Origin: Kitasatospora terrestris
GTDB taxonomy: Bacteria; Actinomycetota; Actinomycetes; Streptomycetales; Streptomycetaceae
NCBI RefSeq assembly: GCF_039542905.1
Contig: NZ_BAABIS010000001.1
Span: 1 to 64,000 of the forward strand
Direction of reading: 5' to 3'
Length of the DNA stretch: 64,000 nucleotides
Both the position numbers and the translations under genes were made by a program. Positions 27,201-36,087 of this stretch are shown in pieces. Positions within the stretch are counted from its first letter, which is position 1. Each line of letters opens with the position of its first letter. Below the pieces are notes generated by a model that saw only the letters and a list, made by a program, of their open reading frames with translations, was not told the origin of the DNA and did no database searches.

Positions 27201-28815
27201 CGCCGGTGCCGCTGTTCTGGCCTGCGCCGCGGGCGTAGAAGTTCGCCTCGGGCGTGTAGGTGTAGGTGATCAGGTTGCCGTGCGGGTCGACGACGTAGTC
27301 GAGGTTCCACCGCCAGGCGGTCTGGCACCAGGACGCCTTGCCCTTGGCCGAGTCGTAGCAGGGGTCGCCGCTGTTGGGCGAGTACACCGGAACAGTCCAC
27401 GCGGACCCGGAGTCCGGGCCCTTGGTGGACGGGTTGCCGGCCGCGTCGGGCAGGTGCGCCAGGCCGAAGTAGTAGACGGTGCCGCTGGTGTCGGTGACCT
27501 TGATGTAGGAGCCGTTCCAGGTGCCGTTGGAGGCGCCGGTGAGGAACTGCACCTTGCTTCCGTCGTCGCCCTTGAGCCGCCACGTGCACGCGGACTGCTC
27601 CATCGTGGCCGCGGCACCGGCCTGGCAGGAGGCGTCGTCCGGGACGAGCTCACCGGAGTGCCCGGCCAGCGAGAGGGTCAGGTTCGCACCCGCCCAGCAT
27701 TGGTCGCCGGAGCCGGCGATGCCGTCCTTCGAACAGGGCTGGTAGGTCCGCTCGACGAAGCCCGAGCTGTAGTCCCAGCCGTCACCGATCCACGACGCCT
27801 GCGAGTTCGTGGCGGACGTCTTGCCGTCCACCGACGACGAGTCGTACCCCAGCGCCACCTGCGGCGCAGCGCCACCGAGCGAGGACGGCGCCTGGATCGG
27901 GTAGGCGTAGGTGAAGGAACCCGAGGACGAGCCCGCGGCCCATGCCTGGGAGATGTTCAGCGGGGTTGCGGAGTAGGTACCCGCACCACTGGTGGTGCCG
28001 GCGACCGCGGCCAGCACCATCGGCTGCGCGGCGGTGCCGGCCTGGACGGACTGGATGCGCGTCTGCCCGGACACACCGTCGCCGGGGAGCGTGACGTCGG
28101 CGCTGAGCCTGCCGGTCGTGGCGTCGAGGTGGGATTCGACCGGGGTCTGCTGCAGACAGCCCGCCACCTGCGGGGTGGTCAGTGCGCACTCCGGCAGCGC
28201 CACGATCCGTGCGCGTGCGGCCCAGCCGGCGCCGTAGCTCTCGGCGAGCTTCGACACGTCCAGGCTCACCCGCACCGGGCCCGGGGGGCTCTTCGCCTCA
28301 CCACGGGTCAGCTTCAGGACCGGACCGGGGACACCGGCCGCGCCGACGGTCTTCGGATCCACGAAGTCGACACCGACGGACTGCTCGCCGGCCGACGAAC
28401 CGGCCAGCGGGGCCAGCGTGACCGGCAGGCCGGAGACCTCGGTCGCCGATCCGGTGGACGGCGCCTGGCCGGCGGCACGGGAGGCTGCCGCGGCCGGGGC
28501 CTTGCCCAGGCGGACCTCGGCGTGACCCTGCGGGGCCTTGCGCGGGCTCTTCGGCGGCTGCCACGTCGGCGGCACCTCGTGCGCGGGCTTGGTCACCGCG
28601 ACCGGCTGGACGTCCTTGCCGTTCACGGACTTCGTCCGGGGCAGCGCAGTGTTGGACGGGGTCCACTTGCGCGAGTAGTCGGGCCCTGCCGCGACGGCGA
28701 CCGACACCGGCGCGACGAGTGAGGCAAGCAGGCCGACCGCTGTCACTACGGACAGTCTGCGTATTGCTGATGACTGGGTAAGTCGTTTCCTATTTACCCG
28801 ATTTAGTGGTGACAC
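21274..28815 (-). CDS. RHS-repeat polymorphic toxin with ricin B insert and HINT domain
   Basis: 2513 aa from GTG 28815. A signal peptide (about 1-43, ...SVAVAAGPDYS) leads to a secreted shell with many YD/RHS repeats (GRVTTVGYDALGRTTGV style, about 1150-1800). A ricin B trefoil is inserted at about 1800-1923 (GKCLYM, GKCLTPMG, NLCLAVPG). The RHS core GYVGGTKDDTTGLTSLGARQ...DPSGLRP lies at about 2033-2095. A pretoxin HINT domain spans about 2253-2397 (PPGTYVLLADGSAKPIEDI to ILVHNSG) and should release the tip. The last ~116 residues are the toxin: EKHRIFHLGAH, KNKSNHSIFSG, LELVDEAWTRRG, VVNMGRVVGSDG and a final TTEVITAYPY. The two His, Lys and late Thr suggest a BECR-type ribonuclease, but this is inference. 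Confidence 0.9.
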   Translation of the reverse strand: MSPLNRVNRKRLTQSSAIRRLSVVTAVGLLASLVAPVSVAVAAGPDYSRKWTPSNTALPRTKSVNGKDVQPVAVTKPAHEVPPTWQPPKSPRKAPQGHAEVRLGKAPAAAASRAAGQAPSTGSATEVSGLPVTLAPLAGSSAGEQSVGVDFVDPKTVGAAGVPGPVLKLTRGEAKSPPGPVRVSLDVSKLAESYGAGWAARARIVALPECALTTPQVAGCLQQTPVESHLDATTGRLSADVTLPGDGVSGQTRIQSVQAGTAAQPMVLAAVAGTTSGAGTYSATPLNISQAWAAGSSSGSFTYAYPIQAPSSLGGAAPQVALGYDSSSVDGKTSATNSQASWIGDGWDYSSGFVERTYQPCSKDGIAGSGDQCWAGANLTLSLAGHSGELVPDDASCQAGAAATMEQSACTWRLKGDDGSKVQFLTGASNGTWNGSYIKVTDTSGTVYYFGLAHLPDAAGNPSTKGPDSGSAWTVPVYSPNSGDPCYDSAKGKASWCQTAWRWNLDYVVDPHGNLITYTYTPEANFYARGAGQNSGTGVNSSYTRGGVLTSIGYGQLLSDQITANGAYNPAAKIVFTSDERCVTSVAACAPANRTTANAANWPDVPMDQQCASTGTCTNYGPSFWTSKWLSSITTQVRNNGTYQDVDSYALTHRFVNVVNTTESTQVPWLGSVQRTGKDTQASATAITLPPVSFTEMLLANRVDGTNLVPSRPAYNRPRIQLITTETGSTIGVDYYPADCSRTNNVMPATADTDTRSCYNVKWHQPNEQPGADPVDDWFQRYPVKTVTVNPGTPGAVPMTTAYTYGAAAWHRNDSPLTDTKDRTWDQFRGYASVTSTAGSGTDGPKSQKSTYYHQGMYGDVTTAGTRTSTVGGPKSGQVTDYDWLSGQVVEDDTFTQASGTLTAYTLNTSSNPVTTATHSRGSLPALIARYGATSTVSTSKSLKADGSWMAASTTTTTDSAHANRTLTLLSTADGVPDVCARFSYASGPDPQVAALVSEQLSVTGSNACTATPGTQNTASWKRVYYDGQNLGGLAAKAEVTSTTSIDSFNGATAVFTTDAKLTYDGYGRVLTITDPKTVDSAHLSGATVTTAYSARQAGELPNSLSVTSPAPAGASDEGTGRTTVTALDTARALPKSVTDPNGRVTTVGYDALGRTTGVWLPGRATTLSPNTAYSYAVPGIVAGKAVPPTTTTTSLVGVGTGDTYTSVSSTQIMDGLGRTMQTQSPPAVTSYHGRIISDTVYDSQGRTVRVNNPWYNDTAAPGTTLYQTTTAEVPNQTHTVYDGLGRPVTTEFVAYGVVQTATTAAYPGVDRTDLTPPTGATPTSTVTDSRGRTAQLWQYKTATATGIATDADVTTYTYTAAGLPATRKDAAGNTWTYGYDIRGRKTTSTDPDTGTSTTAYDTAGRVSSTTDARGRTITSTYDLLGRPTATYDGTAVDSSKQLTARTYDTILKGLPSTSTRYVGGAAGNAYTSAVLTYDTAYHPTKSTITIPGTEVAPASPPPAPFTYTYQAAFDPVTGLLTADNRSTVGDIAGETVSYGYDGWGLLGHYGSASTTYDLANDYDAYGRSSRTTVNPWGTQIVVTNTFDESTGRQLAQYVDKQTAATGAVQQTTYAYDPSGRITAIRSIPDNTPSATDLQCFSYDYLNRLTTAWTDTGALVMQPQPKVGGLGACANTTPTSGAVAPAKTTAGGSVPYWQDYTYDLTGNRKTLTQHDVAGDTTKDATTTQAFTSTGTVNNGNGYGGPHGLISGTTVVNGSTSNYRTYTYDAAGNTATQYSYATGYDNFTWNSEGKLDTDRPSVQIQGVGGKCLYMQGSLSTDGTPAEITSCSTSGAQKFATTGGRLKIMGKCLTPMGTTDGSAVQLQPCTGAANQTWTPRADGTILNAGTNLCLAVPGDVTTSGTDTVVNTCGTTVPAGQKWTVPDNATTYVYDADGNQLIRRNPGKNTITLGGGDELTYDTVAKTTKGTRYYQMPGGLTLVRQGTTSTWQVSDHHGTAGLALDATTLIETRRPTDPFGQSRGTQPTTWAGTHGYVGGTKDDTTGLTSLGARQYQPTTGRFINPDFILDPADPQQWNGYAYSNNNPVNLSDPSGLRPEGTCGGFGQCQTPEGQLVQEIWAPTDHGGWSVTISKTQKAILGNGVKISPTSMFKKLSEKTNDYVRDYQKKNHYVFGEDPTEDRHQWAASALNACQKMPECKNSPTFQELWEELSNWEWENLPVFEGGDVAFLTSVVGKGLAKLKKIDPRPGRESKGCPNSFPPGTYVLLADGSAKPIEDIGEGDVVLAADPENHRSGTGRVAAVIYTPDDTEFTTLSVINAETLAIGTITSTTHHPYWNEAKRRWTDAGDLKVGDRVKTTTGAAMVVAVSSQIVRAQPAYNLAIANIHTYYVLAGETPILVHNSGCFELTDIGGGNLQTPAGLIYGPMNGGEKHRIFHLGAHTAEPVKNKSNHSIFSGNASPLELVDEAWTRRGAAEPGDPGAYVVNMGRVVGSDGQMSIRIIVKPGTTEVITAYPY

Positions 28816-28906
28816 AGAGTTTCCCCTACTCCCGAGTTAATCTCGGAAAGTGATCATGAATTGGGCGGGCGAGCTTATCAAGATCACATATGTGCAGGTC
28901 AATGGC

Positions 28907-28935
28907 TTGACAGTCAGTCAGGTTGTGACTTAAAT
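28907..28935 (+). promoter_or_regulatory. Candidate sigma-70-type promoter for the LamG gene
   Basis: TTGACA at 28907-28912, a 17-nt spacer and TTAAAT at 28930-28935, in the divergent gap between the RHS toxin and the LamG protein. Repeats of GTCAGTCA and TGACTTAAAT/TAAGTCAC around it could bind a regulator. The -10 to start distance is about 150 nt. Confidence 0.5.
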
Positions 28936-29086
28936 CACTCGCTTCGCATACCGTTTGCCACCGTTGCAAAACGGACTATCTGACTGTAAGTCACATTGTG
29001 CGAGGGGGGGATGTGGAGATATGTGTGCCGTATTACCTCTGTGCACTGGCATGTTGAGGGCGCATCAGTACGTGGGAGTTTCTTCT

Positions 29087-32000
29087 GTGACCAGACGCCG
29101 CCGCGGCCGGCCCGCCGCACAACGCCTGACAGCCGCCGGCGGCGCCTTCGCCGCCGTCGTCGCCCTGCTCGGCACAGCCGTGCCAGCCGCCGCCCAGACG
29201 TTCCCGTCGGCGAGTGAGATCGCCGCGATCGACGCGGAACGGGCGCAGCAGAAGCCGCCGGCCGGTGAGGTCGAGCAGGCGATCGCGAAGGCGAAGGAGA
29301 GTGGTCAGGAGGTGCCGGTCGAGTCGCTGACCACAGAGTTCAGCGAGACTGCGGCTACCCCTGACGGGCACCTGGGTCTGCGGACCCATCCCGATCAGCA
29401 GCGGGTCAAGCGCGGGTCCTCGTGGGTCGCGCTCGACGACCACCTGGTGGTGAACGCCGACGGTTCGTTCTCGCCGAAGGCGTCGGCCACGGGCGTGAGC
29501 CTGTCCAAGGGCGGCGGCACGAAGCTCGCCACGATGACCAGTGCGGACGGCAAGGGCCTGTCCCTGACCGTTCCGTTCACCCTGACTACGCCTCGGATCG
29601 ACGAGGACGGCGACGGCCTGGTCTACCCCGAGGTCGCGCCTGACATCGATCTCAAGGCCACGGTCAGCAAGCTCGGCGGTGTCACGACGGTTTTTGTCGT
29701 CAAGACGCAGGCCGCCGCGGCGAGCCCGGTGCTGAAGAGCCTGCGCTTCGGTACCGAGGCGGACGGCGTCACTGTGAGCAAGGATGCCGGCGGCGGACTC
29801 ATCGCCAAGGCTGCTGACGGCAAGCCTCGGTGGACCGCGTCCGCGCCCCGCATGTGGGACAGCTCCACCACCGACACTGCCCCGGCCGCCGCCAGCGGGG
29901 CGACGGCGACGAAGGCCTCGTTCACCCAGGCCACCACGGCCGACGAGACCGCCGACGAGGCCGTGCCGGCCGTCAGCACGGCCGACGTGCCCAGCGCGGC
30001 CGCCAAGACCGCCGTCATGCCGGTGACCGCCGACACCGCAGGTGTCACGCTGACACCCGACCAGAACCTCCTGGCCACCGGTACGGCCCCGTACTACATC
30101 GACCCGGACTGGCTCGCGTGGGCTCCGTCGGCGAGCTCCTGGACCTGGGTCCAGTCCGCCTACCCCACGATGACCTCGAACTGGAGGCGCTCGGGAAGCG
30201 ACAGCAGCGACTACCCGGGCGTCGGCTTCTGCGGAACCTACGCAGCGGGCGGCAGCTGCTCGCCCACGTCGAAGTACCGCACGTTCTACCAGTTCGACAT
30301 CAGCGCCCTGAGCGGCGCGGTCGTCAACGCGGCGTCGCTGGACCTTCAGCAGACCGTCTCCGCGAACTGGTCCTGCACTACCAAATACCCGGTCAGCCTC
30401 TACCACACCGGTGCGATCAGCGATCAGACGAACTGGAACAACCAGCCTCCTCAGATTGGCAGCGCTCTTGGCACCCTTGACCTCGGCGGCTCTGGCCGCT
30501 CCGGGTGCTCCAGCAACCTCTCCTTCAGCTACAACATCACGGGCACTCTCCAGCAGTACACCAACAACGGGCAGCTGACGTTCGGCCTGTACGGCAACGA
30601 GACCGACGCGAACGGCTTCAAGCGCTTCACCCCGCAGCCGTCCCTGTCCATCAAGTACGACCGCGTGCCCAACACCCCCACCAACCCTGGTGTCTCGCCG
30701 ACGCCGCAGATCGCCGGCACCGGCCAGACCTACCAGGCCTGCGCGGACGACAACGCCAACAACTGGGCCTGGGTCGGCACGGGAGCCAACCAGGCCGGCG
30801 GCACCGTCCTGAACGCGACCGTCTCCAGCCCCGCCCAGAGCCAGCTGTATTCCTGGTCGCACATCTGGGACTACCAGAAGTCAGGTATGCCGGACGTTGC
30901 CGGCGGCCTGTCACCGCTGGTCGCCAGTGGCAGCAACGCTCCGTACTCCGTGCCGGCGGGCGTCATCACAGACGGCCACTCCTACGGCTTCAGCATCATG
31001 GCCACCGACCAGCTCCCCGGCGTGTCCTGGTCCGCCTCCACGCCGACCTGCCACTTCAAGGCCGACCTCACCCCGCCCACCGTCACCTTCCCCACCACGG
31101 TAAGCGACCCCGCCACCCAGTTCCCCCCGGCCGGCAACGGCCAGACCACCACCCTGTCCGTCGGCAAGAGCGGCAGCGTCCCCTTCACCGCCACGGACCC
31201 GAACCCCAGCGGTCTCTACACCTCCGGCCTGGCCTGCCTGCGCTGGAGCTACGACCCGCAGCTCGCCGGTGCCGCCTGGCAGTGCGGCGCGGCGCGCCCC
31301 AGCAGTCAGATCGGCATCACCCCGACCCAGTGGGGCACCAACAGGCTCTACGTCCAGGCCAAGGACAACGCCGGCAACCTCTCCCCCATCGCGCCGTACG
31401 CGTTCTACGTGCCGTGGAACCCGGCCGGCCCCGCGCCGGTGTTCGGTGACATGACCGGCGACGGCGTCCCCGACATCCTCGCCCCGGACAGTGCCGGCAA
31501 CCTTCGCTCCTACACCGTCCCGGGCAACCCGATCGCGACCAGCGCGACCAGCACCCTCACCGCAGGTCCTGCCGATGCCCCCAACCGCACCTCCTGGGGC
31601 ACGGACCCCACGCAGGTCGACTACCGGATCACCCACCGAGGCAGCCTGCGCGGCGGCACCCACGTCGACGACGTCATCGTCCACAAGGACAGCGACGCTG
31701 TGCTGTACCTCTACAGGAACCCAGGCAACAACAAGCCTGTCGGCGTCCTCGGCAGCTGGGAGACCCTGGCCCGGCCCGCCTGCACGGTCACCACGCTGAC
31801 CCCGGACTGCACCGGCCACAACAACACGGACTGGGCGAACACCCTCTCCATCGCTGCCCTCGGCGACCCCACCGCGACCGACCTGACACCCGCCAAGAAC
31901 TTCAAGAACCGCACCGGTCTGCTGACCGTGGAGAAGAACGCAGCCGGCACCGACGGGTCGCTCTGGTACTACCCGGCCACGGAGGACACCAAGCTCGGCC

Positions 32001-33067
32001 ACCCGATCCGGATCGCCGCGACCGGCTGGCTGAACGTCGACCTCATCTCCGCCGGAGACTGGGCCAAGCAGGGCCACCCCGGCATCTGGGCCCGCAACCG
32101 CTCCACCGGCGCCCTCTCCCAGATCACCTTCACCACCGGCACCGACAGCGTCCAGGACCCCTTCGGCAGCACCATCACCTACGACGTGATCACGGGCATC
32201 GCCACCACTGCGGTCAGCGGCACCGTCTCCGCGACGACCTACCCCCGCATCGGCTCCGACAGCGACCTGACCGGCAACGGCAACCCCACCCTGTGGGCCA
32301 TCACCACCACCGGTGACATCCACATCCTGACCGGAAAGCTCACCGGCACCGCCCAGGCCCCCACCTGGACGTACGACAACACCACCCCCATCCCCACCGG
32401 CCTGACCACCGCCGCCGGCGCGAACCAGTGGCCCCTCACCAGCGCCACCTACACCAACGGCAAGGCCACCGACACCACCGGCGCCAACCCCGCCACCGGC
32501 ATCAGCAACCCCAACACACCCACCTTCACCACCGACCACAAGGGCACCGCCAACGGCGCAGCCGTCATCAACGGCAACTACTTCAAGACCGCCGCACCCG
32601 CCGTCGACACCAGCAAGAGCTACTCCGTCTCCGCCTGGGTGAAGCTCTCCGACACCAACAACTGGGAAACCTTCGTCACCCAGAACGGCAACGAACGCGG
32701 CTCCTACTACCTCCAGTACTCCCGGTCCTACAGCGCCTGGGCGTTCGTCGCCCCCGGCGACGACCACGCCAACACCGGCGTCTACAACGCGGCATTCCAG
32801 CTCACCCCGCCCACCCTGGACACCTGGACCCACCTCGTAGGCACTTACGACGCCGCCTCCCACGTCATGACGCTCTACGTCAACGGCACCTACGCAGGCT
32901 CCGCCTACAACCCCACCCCCTGGAACGCCACCGGCCCCGTCACCATCGGCGCCGACGCCGCCGCCAACTACCCCCCCTCCAACGTCACCCACGGAGCCGT
33001 CAGCGACGTCCGCACCTACCCCTACCCACTCACCCCCGCCCAGGTCACCAACCTCTACACCAGCTGA
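29087..33067 (+). CDS. Large secreted LamG/FG-GAP surface protein
   Basis: 1326 aa from GTG 29087, chosen for GGGAG at 29074-29078; a longer reading from 28955 lacks a signal. An Arg-rich signal peptide (VTRRRRGRP...AAVVALLGTAVPAAAQ) is followed by a DNRLRE-like region (about 340-530, KYRTFYQFDISAL), Ig/fibronectin-like segments (about 560-780), FG-GAP-like phrases (VFGDMTGDGVPDILAPDSAG, about 785) and a C-terminal LamG/concanavalin-like jelly roll (about 1178-1326, SYSVSAWVKLSDTNNW, HLVGTYDAASHVMTLYVNG). No anchor is seen, so it is probably secreted. Divergently paired with the RHS toxin; such neighbours recur in actinobacteria and may help display or delivery, which is inference. Confidence 0.8.
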   Translation: MTRRRRGRPAAQRLTAAGGAFAAVVALLGTAVPAAAQTFPSASEIAAIDAERAQQKPPAGEVEQAIAKAKESGQEVPVESLTTEFSETAATPDGHLGLRTHPDQQRVKRGSSWVALDDHLVVNADGSFSPKASATGVSLSKGGGTKLATMTSADGKGLSLTVPFTLTTPRIDEDGDGLVYPEVAPDIDLKATVSKLGGVTTVFVVKTQAAAASPVLKSLRFGTEADGVTVSKDAGGGLIAKAADGKPRWTASAPRMWDSSTTDTAPAAASGATATKASFTQATTADETADEAVPAVSTADVPSAAAKTAVMPVTADTAGVTLTPDQNLLATGTAPYYIDPDWLAWAPSASSWTWVQSAYPTMTSNWRRSGSDSSDYPGVGFCGTYAAGGSCSPTSKYRTFYQFDISALSGAVVNAASLDLQQTVSANWSCTTKYPVSLYHTGAISDQTNWNNQPPQIGSALGTLDLGGSGRSGCSSNLSFSYNITGTLQQYTNNGQLTFGLYGNETDANGFKRFTPQPSLSIKYDRVPNTPTNPGVSPTPQIAGTGQTYQACADDNANNWAWVGTGANQAGGTVLNATVSSPAQSQLYSWSHIWDYQKSGMPDVAGGLSPLVASGSNAPYSVPAGVITDGHSYGFSIMATDQLPGVSWSASTPTCHFKADLTPPTVTFPTTVSDPATQFPPAGNGQTTTLSVGKSGSVPFTATDPNPSGLYTSGLACLRWSYDPQLAGAAWQCGAARPSSQIGITPTQWGTNRLYVQAKDNAGNLSPIAPYAFYVPWNPAGPAPVFGDMTGDGVPDILAPDSAGNLRSYTVPGNPIATSATSTLTAGPADAPNRTSWGTDPTQVDYRITHRGSLRGGTHVDDVIVHKDSDAVLYLYRNPGNNKPVGVLGSWETLARPACTVTTLTPDCTGHNNTDWANTLSIAALGDPTATDLTPAKNFKNRTGLLTVEKNAAGTDGSLWYYPATEDTKLGHPIRIAATGWLNVDLISAGDWAKQGHPGIWARNRSTGALSQITFTTGTDSVQDPFGSTITYDVITGIATTAVSGTVSATTYPRIGSDSDLTGNGNPTLWAITTTGDIHILTGKLTGTAQAPTWTYDNTTPIPTGLTTAAGANQWPLTSATYTNGKATDTTGANPATGISNPNTPTFTTDHKGTANGAAVINGNYFKTAAPAVDTSKSYSVSAWVKLSDTNNWETFVTQNGNERGSYYLQYSRSYSAWAFVAPGDDHANTGVYNAAFQLTPPTLDTWTHLVGTYDAASHVMTLYVNGTYAGSAYNPTPWNATGPVTIGADAAANYPPSNVTHGAVSDVRTYPYPLTPAQVTNLYTS

Positions 33068-33088
33068 CCACCCGGCCACTCCCCAATA

Positions 33089-33119
33089 CGGCCCCGCCCA
33101 CCACAGGTGGGCGGGGCCG
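33089..33119 (+). terminator. Hairpin terminator of the LamG gene
   Basis: CGGCCCCGCCCACC, loop ACA, then its exact complement, 22 bp after the stop. Beyond it (33120-33484) a minus-strand phrase KACKYAAERMRRPWDAVAAA at about 33160-33330 looks like the tail of a lost gene; nothing intact. Confidence 0.75.
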
Positions 33120-33484
33120 CACCGTGTCTGAGGCGGACGAGCAGCGGCTCACCTGGGCTTACTCGACCAAGCCGCCGCCGAACGGATACGAGCGCTCGGG
33201 GGGGGCCATGACCGGGCCGGGCCTGCGGCAGACAGACCCCTGCAGGTCCCGATTGGCGAAGGGGAGCGCAGCGGCGACGGCGTCCCACGGTCGGCGCATC
33301 CGCTCGGCGGCGTACTTGCAGGCCTTCGAGCGAACCGCACGGCTCCCCGCCCACCAGCGGAAGCACGGACCGGGTGCAATGCCACAGCAGCGTTTGCTCC
33401 CACGCCGGTGGTGTCCTGACGGTAGGCGCGACCGCGGCGCAGCCCGCTGCACGCTCGTTCCCACCAGGAGGGCCTGGCGGGACG

Positions 33485-34027
33485 TCAGGCCTGCGCGTAG
33501 GCCCGGTCGGCCATCGTGGCGACCATCAGCGGGAACTCGTGCGGTGGCACAGCCGGCGAGGCCGGGAAGGTGGGCTTCAACGCCCCGGCGGGCCAGAACG
33601 CCACCCGGCAGGCCGAGCAGAACCAGGCGTGCTCCCACACCTGCATCCGCCGGGTCCAGATGACCTTGTGGAAGGACACCTGCTCCGCGTTGGCAGCGGG
33701 CAGCGGATCCCGGCCACGCGCCAGATGAAGCACCACCCAGAACCCGAGACCGGGCAGCGGCACACCGGCCAGCACCGCCCCCACACCCACCCCGGTGGCA
33801 TCGGCGACCAGGACCGCCACCAGGGCGACTGCCAGATACCCGCCGACGATCAGCGCCACCGTCCGCGTGGCGGGGTTCCAACGGGGCTCGGCCGTGGCGA
33901 TCTCGGTCACCGGCGGCGCGGCCGGCGGGGCCACTTCGACAGCGGGCGGATCACCCTCGTAGGCCTGGCGTGCCCTGAGGGTGCTGTCTGTTCCTCCGCA
34001 CTGCGGACACTGCTCGGACACGGTCAC
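33485..34027 (-). CDS. Membrane protein with terminal zinc-ribbon cysteines
   Basis: 180 aa from GTG 34027, preceded by GGGGA; the frame runs open further upstream but with poor composition. An N-terminal CPQCGG knuckle is followed by an Ala/Pro linker, two membrane helices (TVALIVGGYLAVALVAVLVA; AVLAGVPLPGLGFWVVLHLA) and a cytoplasmic tail carrying FCSACR. All four cysteines may bind one zinc. No known family; unknown function. Confidence 0.65.
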   Translation of the reverse strand: MTVSEQCPQCGGTDSTLRARQAYEGDPPAVEVAPPAAPPVTEIATAEPRWNPATRTVALIVGGYLAVALVAVLVADATGVGVGAVLAGVPLPGLGFWVVLHLARGRDPLPAANAEQVSFHKVIWTRRMQVWEHAWFCSACRVAFWPAGALKPTFPASPAVPPHEFPLMVATMADRAYAQA

Positions 34028-34569
34028 TCGTTCCCCTCTGATGGTCCACGCCCGTCGACACCGGCGTTTGGTGTGCCTGCCGGTGGCGGAGATGCCGACA
34101 CCGTGGAAGCCGAAGAGCCGACACACGAAGCGACCCGGCCAGGGCCGCGGTCTTGCGGCCCGCGACGCCCAGGACGCGCAGGTGGCTGACACAGCCGACC
34201 GAGATGGTGACATGCCGGGCCACCCCGCAGTGCCACTACCAACACAATGGTTGACTGCCGCGAACGAGCAGGTCAAGGTATCCCGCCTGGTCACACGCCG
34301 ATCAACCACCCCACATCCACGCGGTCCCCGCTCAGGCCCCCTGTCCGCGCCATCACCGATTCGAGCCCCGACACGACCATGACAGCCGCAATGTCCCCCT
34401 CTGGCCGAATCACCCGGCCCTCACGGCAGGAAAAGCCGCGGCCCGTAGCCCGCCCGAACGCGCAAGGCCGCACGCGCCGGAGTCTGTTCTGAGAATCCCG
34501 GGGAGTGGCGTGGTCGAAACGGACGCTTGTGACAAGCGGATGCGGGTGAACAAGAGAGCCGGGGCGCGC
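34028..34569. other. Gap, no supported gene
   Basis: About 540 bp between two minus-strand membrane-protein genes. Several overlapping frames are open but none reads as a natural protein. Confidence 0.4.
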
Positions 34570-34815
34570 TCACCCCAACTGCTGCCGGGCGGCCTTCTTG
34601 GCCTCTGCGTTCGCCCGTACAGCCACCGCCTTGGGAGAGTCCCCGTACCACCACCACGTGTACCCGACGCTTCCCAGGAACAGGACTACGAAGACGAAGA
34701 AGACCGGATCGGCCTCGAGCTGCCAGCCTCTGGCCGCGCGGTAGAGGGCCACGCCGGTGAGCACGATCGCGCCTTTGAGCAGGGCAGCCGACGTCTTCTT
34801 GGTACGGAGATTCAT
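34570..34815 (-). CDS. Small two-helix membrane protein
   Basis: 81 aa from ATG 34815. A TACAGT box (complement of 34822-34827) six bases upstream indicates a leaderless start; the longer reading from 34851 is unlikely. Two hydrophobic segments (ALLKGAIVLTGVALYRAA; PVFFVFVVLFLGSVGYTWWW) and a basic helical tail (AVAVRANAEAKKAARQQLG). Unknown function. Confidence 0.65.
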   Translation of the reverse strand: MNLRTKKTSAALLKGAIVLTGVALYRAARGWQLEADPVFFVFVVLFLGSVGYTWWWYGDSPKAVAVRANAEAKKAARQQLG

Positions 34816-35049
34816 GCGCGCACTGTAGGGCCCAGCGGTGACGTCGACCAAGTGTCAGGACAGAAGGGCAATACCGGGGCTGATCTGCCGAAACGCCACA
34901 TATGACCACCCAGCGCGTGCCGGGACAGCACCGGTTCTCCCCACGCAACCGCGCCGGGCATCCGGCAGCCGGGCCGGTGGTGCTGCTCGCGGGTGTGCGA
35001 CTGCTCGGCCCGGCCCAGACGGCGGGAAACACCGCCCCCAAAGGCGCTC
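34816..35049. other. Gap, nothing seen
   Basis: No supportable gene, repeat or regulatory site apart from the -10 box of the previous gene. Confidence 0.4.
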
Positions 35050-35699
35050 CTACTCCCCCGCAGTCTGCACGAGGACTCGGAGTTCCTCGCGGTCCGCGGG
35101 CAGCCCGGCTGCGCGCAGCCAGGTATCCCGGTTGGCGATCGTCCCCCAACAGGGCTCGTGTTTCACCAAGGCGGTCAGGAAGGCGCTCTGCGGCGGTGTC
35201 AGGCCGGCTTCGGCCATGTAGGACTCTCGGAAGGCGAGGGCGAGCAGCGGGCCCCAGTCCCGGTCGACGGTGTACTGGCTGCACAGCGGGACGAGAGCGA
35301 GCGCGGCGGGAAGGACCCGCTCGAAGCTCTCGGCGCGCTCGAGGAGCCCGTCCAGTACGGTGAAGCGGAACCAGCCGTCCATCTGCGGCAACGGCTCGTC
35401 GAACCAGCCGTCCACCGCACCGGGGTCGGCAAGCGCGGCCAGCAGATGGTCGACCGCCGACGGGCCGGCGGTGCCGAGCGCGGCGCAGGTGCGCACCGCC
35501 GGGTCCTCGTCGGTGAGCAGTGCTGCGGTGTCCCGTCCCCAGTCGGCCAGGGTGAGCAGGGCTCCCGCACGTTCGCGGCGCGGCCCCGGGGTGTGGGCGA
35601 TGTTTTCCAGGCGGTCGGCCGCGGCGGGTATCCGGTCGGCGAGGCCGCCTGCGCCGCTGCGGACGACCTTGCCGAGGCCTCGGTCGAGCTGTTCGAACA
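35050..35699 (-). pseudogene. HEAT-repeat-like protein, N-terminus lost to an IS110 junction
   Basis: About 215 native residues (237 aa as an open frame to 35763). The C-terminal part is natural: RLENIAHTPGPRRERAGALL, TDEDPAVRTCAALGTAGPSA (HEAT-like), LPQMDGWFRFTVLDGLLERA. At about 35700 it runs into the antisense of an IS110 transposase fragment, so its real start is missing. Probably no longer expressed as the original protein. Confidence 0.55.
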
Positions 35700-36079
35700 G
35701 CACCCGGGTCCTCGCCGAGATCGGCGACGACCGCACCCGCTTCGCCGACGCCAAGGCACTCAAGGCCTACGCCGGATCGGCGCCCGTCACCCGCGCCTCC
35801 GGCAAGAGCCACGCGGTCATGGTCCGCCGGGTCAAGAACCAACGCCTGGCCGCAGCCGGCTACGTCTGGGCCTTCGCCTCGCTCACCGCCTCGCCCAGTG
35901 CGCGAGCCCACTACGACCGCTGCCGCAAGGCCGGAGACCGCCACAGCTCCGCCCAGCGCAACCTCTACAACCGTTTCCTCGGCTGCCTCCACCACTGCCT
36001 GGCGACCGGCACGCTCTACAGCGAGAGCACCGCCTTTCCGGCCCCTCCCAAGCTCGAACTTGCCATCGCGGCTTGACCG
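35700..36079 (+). pseudogene. IS110-family transposase, C-terminal remnant
   Basis: About 125 residues: RTRFADAKALKAYAGSAP, TRASGKSHAVMVRRVKNQR, AAAGYVWAFASLT, HYDRCRKAGDRHSSAQRNLY, then FLGCLHHCLATG. This is the helix-hairpin-helix/Ser domain region of IS110/IS1111 transposases. The N-terminal DEDD half is gone at the junction near 35700. Confidence 0.8.
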
Positions 36080-36087
36080 CTATCCCC

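Noticed and set aside
22400..28700. Long plus-strand open frames opposite the RHS gene (up to 930 codons)
   Set aside because: Gly/Val/Arg-rich shadow translations caused by high GC; no start context or domain, while the minus strand has clear RHS motifs.
30911..33079. 722-codon minus-strand frame opposite the LamG gene
   Set aside because: Glycine/valine-rich antisense shadow without any protein-like features.
34421..35995. 524-codon minus-strand frame
   Set aside because: Out of frame with the HEAT-like protein and antisense to the IS110 relic; Arg/Pro-rich shadow.
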